Assembly (NCBI GenBank): GCA_964653025.1
Contig: CAZZBZ010000003.1
Location: 27,184 to 91,183, forward strand
DNA length: 64,000 bases
Direction of reading: 5' to 3'
From: JABWAM01 sp964653025
GTDB taxonomy: Bacteria > Verrucomicrobiota > Verrucomicrobiia > JABWAM01
The first letter of the stretch is position 1. Every line of letters begins with the position of its first letter. The notes beneath the pieces were generated by a model, which worked only from the letters and a program-made list of their open reading frames with translations, ran no database searches and was not told the origin of the DNA. Of the stretch, positions 1 to 7,362 are shown one piece after another. The position numbers and the translations under genes were made by a program.

Positions 1-85
1 CGCCCGCGGCCGCGAGGGCGCGGCAGGGGCCCGAGAGGCTGCCCGGCTTGTTCTCGACGAACAGGGAGAGTTGTTTCAGTTTCAT
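1..85 (-). CDS. ACT-domain amino-acid-binding protein, N-terminal fragment
   Basis: Only the first 28 codons are present before the window edge. Translation from the ATG at 85 begins MKLKQLSLFVENKPGSL, which is the first strand and the NKPG turn of an ACT domain. Small ACT proteins commonly sit beside phenylacetate-CoA ligase and indolepyruvate oxidoreductase genes, and here the gene lies in the same direction just beyond them. A role in sensing an aromatic or branched-chain amino acid is inferred from that context. The upstream spacing is hidden by the N gap. Confidence 0.7.
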   Translation of the reverse strand, partial: MKLKQLSLFVENKPGSLSGPCRALAAAG

Positions 86-185
86 NNNNNNNNNNNNNNN
101 NNNNNNNNNNNNNNNNNNNNNNNNNNNNNNNNNNNNNNNNNNNNNNNNNNNNNNNNNNNNNNNNNNNNNNNNNNNNNNNNNNNNN
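86..185. other. Assembly gap of 100 N
   Basis: Exactly 100 N separate the ACT-domain start from the phenylacetate-CoA ligase C-terminus. A round 100 is the usual placeholder for a gap of unknown length, so the ligase stop codon and the real intergenic distance are unknown. Confidence 0.98.
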
Positions 186-1510
186 AGGTTGCGGCGGTCG
201 ATCACTCGCTTCGCCTTGCCCTCGCTGCGCTGGAGGGTGCGCGGCTGGACGAGATGGATGGAGGCGCGGATGCCGATCGTGCTCTCGAGGGCGCTGCCGA
301 TGCGTTTTCGGAGCTGTTCCAGCGACCCGACCTTGTCGCTGAAGACCTCGGGGGTGACTTCGACCTCGATCTCCATCTCGTCGAGGTCCTGCTTCCGGGT
401 GAGGATGATCTGGTAGTGGGGCAGGGTTCCCTCGACCGCGAGGAGGACCCCCTCGATCTGCGAGGGGTAGACGTTCACGCCGCGGAGAATGATCATGTCG
501 TCGCTGCGGCGGGCGATGCGGACGATGCGGCGGAGGGTGCGCCCGCACGGGCAGGGGTCGGCGGCGAGCGCGGTGATGTCGTGCGTGCGGTAGCGGATCA
601 TCGGCATCGCGTTCTTGGAAAGGGTGGTGAGGACGAGCTCGCCCTCCTCGCCGGGGGCGCAGGGCTGGCCGGTTTTCAGGTGGATGATCTCGGGGTAGAA
701 ATGGTCCTCGAAGATGTGCGGGCCGGACTGGCAGCGGCACTCCATGGCGACCCCCGGCCCGATGATCTCGCTGAGTCCGTAGATGTCGTACGCCTTGATC
801 GGGCTGTCGGCCTCGATGCGACGACGCATCGCCTCGGTCCACGGTTCGGCCCCGAAGACGCCAACGCGGAGGCGGAGCTTTCGGAAGTCCACACCGAACT
901 CCTCCGCCCGGTCGAGAAGATGGAGGAAGTAGCTCGGGGTACAGCAGAGGGCGGTGACGCCGAAGTCCTGCATGACCATGAGCTGGCGCTGGGTGTTTCC
1001 GCCCGAGATGGGAATGACCGTGGCGCCGAGCGCCTCGGCCCCGTAATGGGCACCAAGCCCGCCCGTGAAAAGCCCGTAGCCGTAGGCATTCTGGATCACG
1101 TCGCCTTGATGGAGCCCGCACGCGGCGAAGCTGCGGACCATCACGCTACTCCAGACATCGAGGTCCTCGCGGGTGTAGGCGACGACGATCGGCTTGCCGG
1201 TCGTGCCGCTCGAGGCGTGGAGGCGGACGATCTCCTCCATGGGGCTTGCGAAGAGGCCAAACGGGTAGGTGTCGCGGAGGTCGGCCTTTTCCGTGAAAGG
1301 CAGCTTCGTGAGGTCCTCGAGTGTCTTGAGGGAGTCGGGGGTGAGGCCCTTCGCTTCCATGCGCTCGCGGAAGAGGCTGACGCGCTCGTGCGTGCGGCGG
1401 ACGATCGCCTTCAGCCTCCGGAGCTGGAGGTCGCGCAACTGGGCGAGAGGGAGGTAGTCAGGGGCGCTGGCCGAGTGGGAACCGGCCGCCGGGTCATGGG
1501 ATGCCGTCAT
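186..1510 (-). CDS. paaK: Phenylacetate-CoA ligase (AMP-forming), 3' end in the gap
   Basis: This adenylate-forming enzyme activates phenylacetate or a related aryl/acyl acid to its CoA thioester with ATP. The frame from ATG 1510 gives about 442 residues before the N gap. It shows the adenylation loop SSGTTGKP near residues 100-107, the YDIYGLSEI motif in the middle, and the typical C-terminal EGKAKRVIDRRNL just before the gap, so almost the whole protein is present (family about 430-440). The start overlaps the iorB stop (ATGA at 1507-1510), showing co-transcription with iorAB. Together the genes would interconvert arylpyruvates, arylacetyl-CoA and arylacetates. The exact acid used is not visible. 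Confidence 0.93.
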
Positions 1511-1986
1511 GAGGGGAGTGCGCGCCCGAGGTCGAAGGCGCGGAGGTTGAGGTCCACGAGGGAGGGCTTGAGGCGGGCGCGAATCGCATCGTGCCAGGCT
1601 CCGGGGGGAAGGTCGAGGTGTCGACTCAGGGCGCCGAGGAGGGCGAGGTTCGCGGAGCGGGGGTTCTCGATGGCGGCACCGTTGAGGAGGGCGGGGGTGT
1701 AGAGCTTTCCTTCAGGTCGGAGCCGCCACACGTTGCACTCCACCTGGTCGGGGGCGACGACGACGAGGTGGTCGGCTTCGCCGGGGGCGATCATCGGGCT
1801 GAGGACGGAGGGGCCGAAGCGGATGTCGCTGCAGACCGAGCCGCCCCGCTGGCTCATCCCGTGGACCTCGCTCTTCTTCACGTCGAGCCCGACCGAAAAC
1901 GCGGCGTGGGCGAGGATGTCCGAGGCGGTGAGGACGCCCTGGCCGCCAAGCCCGGCGATGCAGACGTTGGTCACGCGGCTTTGCAT
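1507..1986 (-). CDS. iorB: Indolepyruvate ferredoxin oxidoreductase, beta subunit
   Basis: This is the gamma-domain-type subunit of the 2-oxoacid:ferredoxin oxidoreductase superfamily, 159 residues. It has the nucleotide-like binding start GLGGQGVLTAS (about residues 12-22) and the SEVHGMSQRGGSV stretch typical of IorB. It partners the alpha subunit to oxidise arylpyruvates to aryl-CoA. Its 5' end overlaps the alpha gene by 16 bases and its stop overlaps the paaK start, so all are translationally coupled. The length is at the short end for IorB (about 180-200), but the core motifs are complete. Confidence 0.93.
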   Translation of the reverse strand: MQSRVTNVCIAGLGGQGVLTASDILAHAAFSVGLDVKKSEVHGMSQRGGSVCSDIRFGPSVLSPMIAPGEADHLVVVAPDQVECNVWRLRPEGKLYTPALLNGAAIENPRSANLALLGALSRHLDLPPGAWHDAIRARLKPSLVDLNLRAFDLGRALPS

Positions 1987-3581
1987 TCACTTTCCTTCGC
2001 GGCGGCCTCGTACTGGCGAATTTTTCCCGCGATGAGCAGGCATGCGCGGCGCGCGACGATCACGGTGAGGTCGCGGCGGTCGAGCGCGGCGCGGAGGATG
2101 CCCTCGAAATCGCCACGGACCGGGTCCATCACCTCAACGTGGGAGATGCCAAGCCCGCGGACCGCGTCCTCGATGACGACGCGGCCGGCCCTGCCATGAT
2201 CGAGGGTGCGTCCGGTGCCCGGATGCTCCTGGTGGCCGGTCATCGCGGTGGTGAGGTTGTCGAGGATCACGACGACGTGGCCGGTGGGCGGGCGGTTGTA
2301 AACCATCTCGGCGATGCCGGTGAGCCCGCTGTGAATAAAGGTGCTGTCGCCGATCACGCTCACGACGCGGCACGCCTGGTCCTCGGGCAGGACGTGGCGG
2401 AGACCGAGACCCATCCCGATGGCGGCGCCCATGTCCACCATCATGTCCATCGCCTCGAAGGGCGGGAGGACGCCGAGGGTGTAGCAGCCGATGTCGCCCG
2501 AGACGATGCAGTCGAGCTTGCGGAAAGACTGGAAGACGGCGCGGTAGGGGCAGCCTTCGCAGAGTTGCGGGGCCTTTCCGGGGATGCGGGCTGTCGACGG
2601 CGTTGCCGCAGGGGTTCCGCCGAGAAGGGCGCGAACACGGGCGACATCGAGTTCTCCGAAGCGTTCGGAACTGGGCTTGGACTCGCAGGCGATGCCCTCG
2701 GCGCGAAGGGCGTCGGCGAAGACGGGGTCATTCTCCTCGATTACGTAGAGACGCTTTACGCCGGTCGCGAACTCTCGGACTTTTCGGATCGGGAGGGGCC
2801 AGGTCATCCCGAGTTTGAGGATGGAGGCGTCCGGGGCGGCCTCGCGGGCGTGCATGACGCAGACGCCGGAGGCGATGATTCCCAGGGCGCCGTTGCCGGG
2901 GAGGATACGGTTGAGCGGGGAGGTCTCGTTCCACTCGGCGATTTCCGCGATCTTCGCGCGCAGGCGGCGGTGCGCCGGGCGCGCGTGGAGGGGGATCATC
3001 ACCCGCCCCTTGATGTCGCGCTGGAAGTTCGGGGCGGGTGGAGGCGAGGAGGGGGGGTGGGGGACCACGACGGCCTGGGTGTGGCAGACGCGGGTGGTCA
3101 CGCGGAGGAGCACGGGGATGTGCCAGCGCTCGGAGACCTCGATGGCGGCGAGGGTGAAGTCGTAAGCCTCCTGTGAGTCGGAGGGTTCGATCATCGGCAC
3201 CGCGGCGAAGGGCGCGTAGCGGCGGTTGTCCTGCTCGTTCTGGCTGGAGGCCATGCCGGGGTCGTCCGCGGTGATGATGACGAGCGCACCGCTCACGCCG
3301 GTGTAGGCGGCGGTGAAGAGGACGTCGGAGGCGACGTTGAGACCGACGTGTTTCATCGTGACGAGAGCGCGGGCGCCCCCGAACGCAGCACCGAGGGCAA
3401 CTTCGAGGGCAACCTTCTCGTTGGGGGACCACTGCGCCTTTCCTCCGGCTGCGCCGAACTCCTCAAGAATCTCAGTGGAGGGAGTACCGGGGTAGCCGGC
3501 TCCGAGGGCGATGCCGGCGTGGCGCGCGGCAAGGGCGATGGCTTGGTTCCCGCTGAGGAGGAGGCGCGGGGCGGCGCTCAT
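1971..3581 (-). CDS. iorA: Indolepyruvate ferredoxin oxidoreductase, alpha subunit, lacking the C-terminal ferredoxin domain
   Basis: This is the TPP-dependent large subunit, 536 residues from the ATG at 3581, which overlaps the thioesterase stop. The N-terminal pyrimidine-binding half contains AGYPGTPSTEI (about 29-39). The middle has the Cys motif LCEGCPYR near 339 and GDIGCYT near 360. The TPP site has GDSTFIHSG near 408, with LDNLTTAMTGHQEHPGTG about 30 residues later. Characterised IorA proteins end with two CxxCxxC ferredoxin clusters. Here the chain stops soon after VIVARRACLL with a tail containing a single Cys, and iorB starts within the last codons, leaving no room for the domain. 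Electrons must leave through another partner or through the remaining Cys residues. Confidence 0.93.
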   Translation of the reverse strand: MSAAPRLLLSGNQAIALAARHAGIALGAGYPGTPSTEILEEFGAAGGKAQWSPNEKVALEVALGAAFGGARALVTMKHVGLNVASDVLFTAAYTGVSGALVIITADDPGMASSQNEQDNRRYAPFAAVPMIEPSDSQEAYDFTLAAIEVSERWHIPVLLRVTTRVCHTQAVVVPHPPSSPPPAPNFQRDIKGRVMIPLHARPAHRRLRAKIAEIAEWNETSPLNRILPGNGALGIIASGVCVMHAREAAPDASILKLGMTWPLPIRKVREFATGVKRLYVIEENDPVFADALRAEGIACESKPSSERFGELDVARVRALLGGTPAATPSTARIPGKAPQLCEGCPYRAVFQSFRKLDCIVSGDIGCYTLGVLPPFEAMDMMVDMGAAIGMGLGLRHVLPEDQACRVVSVIGDSTFIHSGLTGIAEMVYNRPPTGHVVVILDNLTTAMTGHQEHPGTGRTLDHGRAGRVVIEDAVRGLGISHVEVMDPVRGDFEGILRAALDRRDLTVIVARRACLLIAGKIRQYEAAAKESECKAA

Positions 3582-3988
3582 GCGGCGGGGCTTGCGAAAA
3601 GCGGGAGGAGCCAGTCGGGCGGGCGTGTGGGGCGGCCCTCGGCGGTGGTGAAGGCGTGGACGGTCCAGCCCTTCGCGACGGGGGAGCCCGAGGCGGCGTG
3701 AGTGATCCCGACGGAGCAGCGGAGGCGGGCCCGTCCGATCATTTCGGCGGAGGTGGTCACGTTGAGGAGGTCGTCGTAGCGGGCACGGCCGAGGTACTCG
3801 ATGTGGGCCTCGACGACAGGAAGGAAGACCCCCCGGGTCTCGATTTCGGTGTAGGGCATCCCAAGGGAGCGGAGGAGTTCCGAACGCCCGCACTCGAACC
3901 AATCGAGGGCACGGGCATTGTAGAAAGTGCCCATCTGGTCGGTCTCCCCATAGCGGACGCGCAGGGAAAAAGTGCAGGGAGCGGGCAT
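3578..3988 (-). CDS. Acyl-CoA thioesterase, 4-hydroxybenzoyl-CoA/YbgC hot-dog family
   Basis: A 136-residue single hot-dog domain. The active-site segment RYGETDQMGTFYNAR places the catalytic Asp at residue 17, followed by the ECGR helix start, as in the YbgC/FadM group. It probably hydrolyses the aryl- or acyl-CoA made by the downstream oxidoreductase or ligase. It is first in the leftward cluster, and its stop overlaps the iorA start, so it belongs to the same operon. An AAGGA sequence lies about eight bases before the ATG. The substrate is inferred from neighbours only. Confidence 0.88.
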   Translation of the reverse strand: MPAPCTFSLRVRYGETDQMGTFYNARALDWFECGRSELLRSLGMPYTEIETRGVFLPVVEAHIEYLGRARYDDLLNVTTSAEMIGRARLRCSVGITHAASGSPVAKGWTVHAFTTAEGRPTRPPDWLLPLFASPAA

Positions 3989-4030
3989 GGAAGAATTCCT
4001 TGTACCATTCCTAGTTTATGAAAGACAAGC

Positions 4031-4546
4031 TTATGCAGGGCTTACGCAGTTTGAAAAAAATCGTGCATGTGAATCATAATCCTCATACTCGAGGAGGAGG
4101 GTGTTGACCTTGGTGTCGGAAAGCGTGTCGAGCCACCGCATCAGGTAGTCCTTGCGGTGCATGATGTACTTGAGGTCGAGGTGCACGCCGCGTACCGCGA
4201 GGTCGGGCCAGTCGGCAATGTGGACCTCGGGAATCGCGCCATCGCCGGCGAGGGTGATGAGCTGGCGAAGCGTGGCGCGGGCACGGAGCAGGCCGGTCGG
4301 GTGGCGGGCGACTGCCGCGGCGCCGTCGGGACCCGCGACGAGGGCGTAAGCCTCGGGAGAGTCGTTCCCTGGGGGAGTCAGCCCGGCGAGGAGGACCCCG
4401 GCGCTCTTCCCGTCCCCGAAGGTCCAGCGGTCGCCGCCGCCTTCCGTGAAGCGCCAGTTGCGTCGTGGCTTCTATCGGCGCGCCCCGAGTTGGATCTGCT
4501 GGGGATTCGGGATGAGGGGGAGGCTACGGTCGAGGAGGTCGCTCAT
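4031..4546 (-). pseudogene. Truncated glycoside hydrolase family 20-like gene with an in-frame stop
   Basis: From the ATG at 4546 the frame opens with SLPLIPNPQQIQLGARR, a typical start of a GH20 beta-N-acetylhexosaminidase, then hits TAG at 4472-4474. The same frame resumes with about 145 readable codons, including LLRARATLRQLI, DWPDLAVRGVHLDLK and NTLLLEYED, all characteristic of the N-terminal domain and first barrel strands of GH20-like proteins. Homology ends near 4083, where the DNA becomes AT-rich and a stop follows at 4031-4033. About 155 codons of a protein normally above 500 residues survive. It is a relic and should make no active enzyme. Confidence 0.75.
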
Positions 4547-4720
4547 GGGAGAAACGACAAATGAGAAACGAGAGGCGATGAAGCGAAAAGACCGTGGCGA
4601 AAACGTTTGGCCGGCGGAGTGGGCGCTCTCCGTATTCGGACGGCCTTCGCCGGGAGGCGCATCGGTGGGCGTCGTAAGGTTTGATGCGCGGAGACGGGGC
4701 TGGTAGGGTTCTTTACTTCC

Positions 4721-5419
4721 ATGCGCCCCCTCCTGCTTCTCTGGGATATTGATGGCACGCTCCTTTCTTGTCGGACGGGGGTGGATGCGCTCCAACGCGC
4801 CTTGCTCAATCGCTACGGGGTGATCGACGATCTTTCGCGGGTGGAGATGGCCGGGCGCACGGACACGGCGATCGCGGAGGAGATCGCGGCGAGCCATCCC
4901 GGCCATTCGGTGGAGCCCGCGGGGCTCCTTGACGCCTACCTCGAGGAGATGGAGGAGATGCTGCCCTCGCGAGGCGGGACTGTTTTTCCAGGCGTGCGGG
5001 AAATCCTGGACTGGTCGCATGCACATCCCGAGGTTCACAACGCCCTGCTCACGGGCAACATCGAGAAAGGGGCGCACCTCAAGTTGCGGCGCTTCGATCT
5101 CGACGGTTTCTTCGAGTTTGGCGCGTTCGGAAGCGATTCCTCGAATCGCAACGACCTCGGACCGGTGGTTCTCGATCGGGCGCGTGCCCGCCTGAAGAAG
5201 GACTTTTCACTCGAGCACACCTGGGTGATCGGGGACACGCCGCGCGACATCGAGTGCGGACGGGCCCTCGGCTGCCGGGTGCTGGCCGTGGCGACGGGCA
5301 ACTACCCCGTCGAGACTCTCGGCGCGGCCGACCTCGCCGTGCGGGACCTCTCCGACCACCAGGCGGTCATTCGAAGGATCTGTCCCAACGGCGCGTGCGC
5401 GCCCGTCCCCGCTTCATGA
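4721..5419 (+). CDS. HAD-superfamily phosphatase (phosphoglycolate phosphatase-like)
   Basis: A 232-residue HAD hydrolase. Motif I is WDIDGTLL (nucleophile Asp9, acid Asp11), motif II is LLTGN near residue 110, and motif IV is GDTPRDIECG near 170. The helical cap between motifs I and II is of the Gph/PGP type. It removes phosphate from a small metabolite such as 2-phosphoglycolate, but substrate identity cannot be read from sequence. The stop overlaps the tyrS start (ATGA at 5416-5419), suggesting co-translation. An AGGGT sequence 16 bases ahead of the ATG is the only visible, weak ribosome site. Confidence 0.87.
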   Translation: MRPLLLLWDIDGTLLSCRTGVDALQRALLNRYGVIDDLSRVEMAGRTDTAIAEEIAASHPGHSVEPAGLLDAYLEEMEEMLPSRGGTVFPGVREILDWSHAHPEVHNALLTGNIEKGAHLKLRRFDLDGFFEFGAFGSDSSNRNDLGPVVLDRARARLKKDFSLEHTWVIGDTPRDIECGRALGCRVLAVATGNYPVETLGAADLAVRDLSDHQAVIRRICPNGACAPVPAS

Positions 5420-6606
5420 ACCCTTCCCAACAACTCGAGGTCCTCGCCCGCGGCGCCGCCCAGTTGGTCTCTCGCGAGGAACTGGAGAAGAAGCTTCGCT
5501 TGGGCCGCCCGCTTCGCGTGAAGCTCGGGGTGGATCCCACGGCGCCCGATCTCCACCTCGGGCACACCGTGGCGCTTTCGAAGCTGCGCCAGTTCCAGGA
5601 CCTGGGCCACACGGCAGTCCTGATCATCGGAGATTTTACGACGATGATCGGCGACCCGACCGGGCGCTCAACGACAAGGCCCCCGCTGACGCGCGAGGAG
5701 ATCCTGAAGAACGCGAAGACCTACCAGGACCAGGCGTTCAAGGTGCTCAGTCGCGAGCGCCTTGAGATGGTCTTCAACGGTGAGTGGTTCGCGAAGATGG
5801 GGTTTGCTGACGTCGTCCGCCTCGCGAGCGCGTTGAGCGTTTCCCAGATGATGCAGCGCCGAGATTTTCGAGATCGTTTGCAAGCGGGGACCGACATCCG
5901 CCTCCACGAGACGCTCTATCCAATGATGCAGGGATGGGATTCGGTGGTGGTGAAGGCGGACGTGGAACTCGGGGGCACCGATCAACTCTTCAATATCATG
6001 GTGGGGCGCGACCTCCAGAAGGACCAGGGGCAGGAGCCGCAGGTGGCGATGCTCCTCCCGATCCTCGAGGGGCTCGACGGGACCCAGAAGATGAGCAAGA
6101 GCCTGGGGAACTATATCGGGGTCTCAGAGCCGGCGGGGGAGATCTTCGGAAAGACGATGTCGGTTTCCGACGATTTGATGTGGAAGTGGTACGTTCTCCT
6201 CCTTGGAAAATCCGAGGCGGAGATCGTCGCTCTCAAGACCGGCCACCCGATGGAGGCGAAGAAGATTCTCGCCGAGTCGCTCGCGGCACGTTTTGCCGGC
6301 GCCGAAGCTGCAAGTGCCGCGCGCCTCGATTTCGAGAAGAAGTTTTCCTCGCGCAACGCGGCGGATACCGATCTCCCGTCGCTCCCGCTGGATTCCGTGC
6401 GCGTGTGGACGGCTCCCGATCTCGCGGTCGCCAGCGGGGTGGTCTCCAGCAGGAGCGAGGCGCGCCGCCTCGTGGAGCAGGGCGGTGTGGAACTCGACGG
6501 CTTGCGGCTCGCGGACCCGAAGACCGCGGCGACTCTTCGCGAAGGAGCGGTCCTCAAGGTGGGGAAGAAACGATTTTTTCGCGTCTCCCTGAAGAGGGCC
6601 CCATGA
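5416..6606 (+). CDS. tyrS: Tyrosyl-tRNA synthetase
   Basis: Class I aminoacyl-tRNA synthetase charging tRNA-Tyr, 396 residues from the ATG that overlaps the preceding stop. HIGH is seen as DLHLGHT (residues 45-51) and KMSKS as QKMSKSLGNYIG near residue 224. The tyrosine pocket segment GGTDQLFNIMVGRDLQ is intact. A C-terminal S4 RNA-binding domain occupies about 330-395. The sequence type (TyrRS with FTTMIGDPTGRS) fits the TyrZ-like bacterial group. The stop overlaps the hypB start by ATGA, so the synthetase heads a transcript that includes hydrogenase maturation genes, an unusual partnership probably due only to gene packing. Confidence 0.96.
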   Translation: MNPSQQLEVLARGAAQLVSREELEKKLRLGRPLRVKLGVDPTAPDLHLGHTVALSKLRQFQDLGHTAVLIIGDFTTMIGDPTGRSTTRPPLTREEILKNAKTYQDQAFKVLSRERLEMVFNGEWFAKMGFADVVRLASALSVSQMMQRRDFRDRLQAGTDIRLHETLYPMMQGWDSVVVKADVELGGTDQLFNIMVGRDLQKDQGQEPQVAMLLPILEGLDGTQKMSKSLGNYIGVSEPAGEIFGKTMSVSDDLMWKWYVLLLGKSEAEIVALKTGHPMEAKKILAESLAARFAGAEAASAARLDFEKKFSSRNAADTDLPSLPLDSVRVWTAPDLAVASGVVSSRSEARRLVEQGGVELDGLRLADPKTAATLREGAVLKVGKKRFFRVSLKRAP

Positions 6607-7358
6607 ACGTCAAGATTCTCCGCAACATCATGGAGTCGAACGACGCGATCGCGGGGAAGGTTCGCGCTCGGCTGGCGGAGCGGAAGATCGCGGCGCTCAA
6701 TCTCATCGGCGGGGCCGGCTCGGGAAAGACCACCCTCCTCGAGAAGACGATCCCCGCGCTCGCGGGATACCGGGTGGCCGTGATCGAGGGGGACATTGCG
6801 GGCGCGCACGATGCCGAGCGCATCGCGCGTCTTGGAGTCCCCGCCATCCAGCTCAATACGGGCGGAGCCTGCCACCTCGAGGCGGCGCTTGTGGAGCGCG
6901 GGCTTGGCGAGCTCGACCTTGCGAAGATCGACCTTCTCTTCATCGAGAACGTCGGGAACATCGCCTGTCCCGCGGAGTTCGACCTCGGGGAAACCGCGAA
7001 GGTGGCGGTGCTTAGCGTGGCCGAGGGGCACGACAAGGCCGCGAAGTACCCTCTCCTTTTCCACGAAGCCGCCGCGATGCTCATCACCAAGGTGGACCTG
7101 CTCCCCCACGTGGACTTCGACATGGAGGCCTTTCTCGCCGACTTCCGTAAACTCAACGCGAAGGCCCCGGTCCTGAAGGTCTCCGCCCGCACGGGCGAGG
7201 GGATGGGCGCGTGGATCCACTGGGTCCAGCACGCTGCCGAGGGGGAACTCCATGTGCACTCACACTCGCACGATCACGATCACGGGCACGGCGTGCCCGG
7301 CATCGAGCCCCACCAGCACCCGCACCGTTCGGGTCGGACTTCGGTGGCGCGGGGCTGA
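6603..7358 (+). CDS. hypB: Hydrogenase nickel incorporation GTPase HypB with a C-terminal histidine-rich tail
   Basis: GTPase that delivers Ni to [NiFe]-hydrogenase precursors with HypA. It is 251 residues long. The P-loop GGAGSGKT lies at 36-43, with the conserved metal-site NTGGACHLEA and ENVGNIACPAEFDLGE segments, and TKVDLLP as the guanine-specificity motif. The N-terminal CxxCGC nickel site and N-terminal His stretch seen in some HypB proteins are absent. Instead residues about 216-241 form a His-rich tail (HVHSHSHDHDHGHG, then HQHPH) likely to store nickel. It lies four bases before the inferred hypF start. Confidence 0.94.
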   Translation: MNVKILRNIMESNDAIAGKVRARLAERKIAALNLIGGAGSGKTTLLEKTIPALAGYRVAVIEGDIAGAHDAERIARLGVPAIQLNTGGACHLEAALVERGLGELDLAKIDLLFIENVGNIACPAEFDLGETAKVAVLSVAEGHDKAAKYPLLFHEAAAMLITKVDLLPHVDFDMEAFLADFRKLNAKAPVLKVSARTGEGMGAWIHWVQHAAEGELHVHSHSHDHDHGHGVPGIEPHQHPHRSGRTSVARG

Positions 7359-7362
7359 ACCC

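Noticed and set aside
71..1702. Very long open frame on the plus strand opposite paaK and iorB
   Set aside because: It mirrors the codon pattern of the minus-strand genes, runs through the N gap and has no recognisable motif; GC-rich genes often leave such open frames.
4020..4040. Promoter of the thioesterase-iorA-iorB-paaK operon at TTGTCT...TACAAG
   Set aside because: The -10-like box would overlap the ribosome site and leave too little room before the ATG at 3988.
4472..5077. Minus-strand frame joining the GH20 start with the region opposite the HAD gene
   Set aside because: Only the last 25 codons look like protein; the rest lies opposite a clear HAD phosphatase gene.
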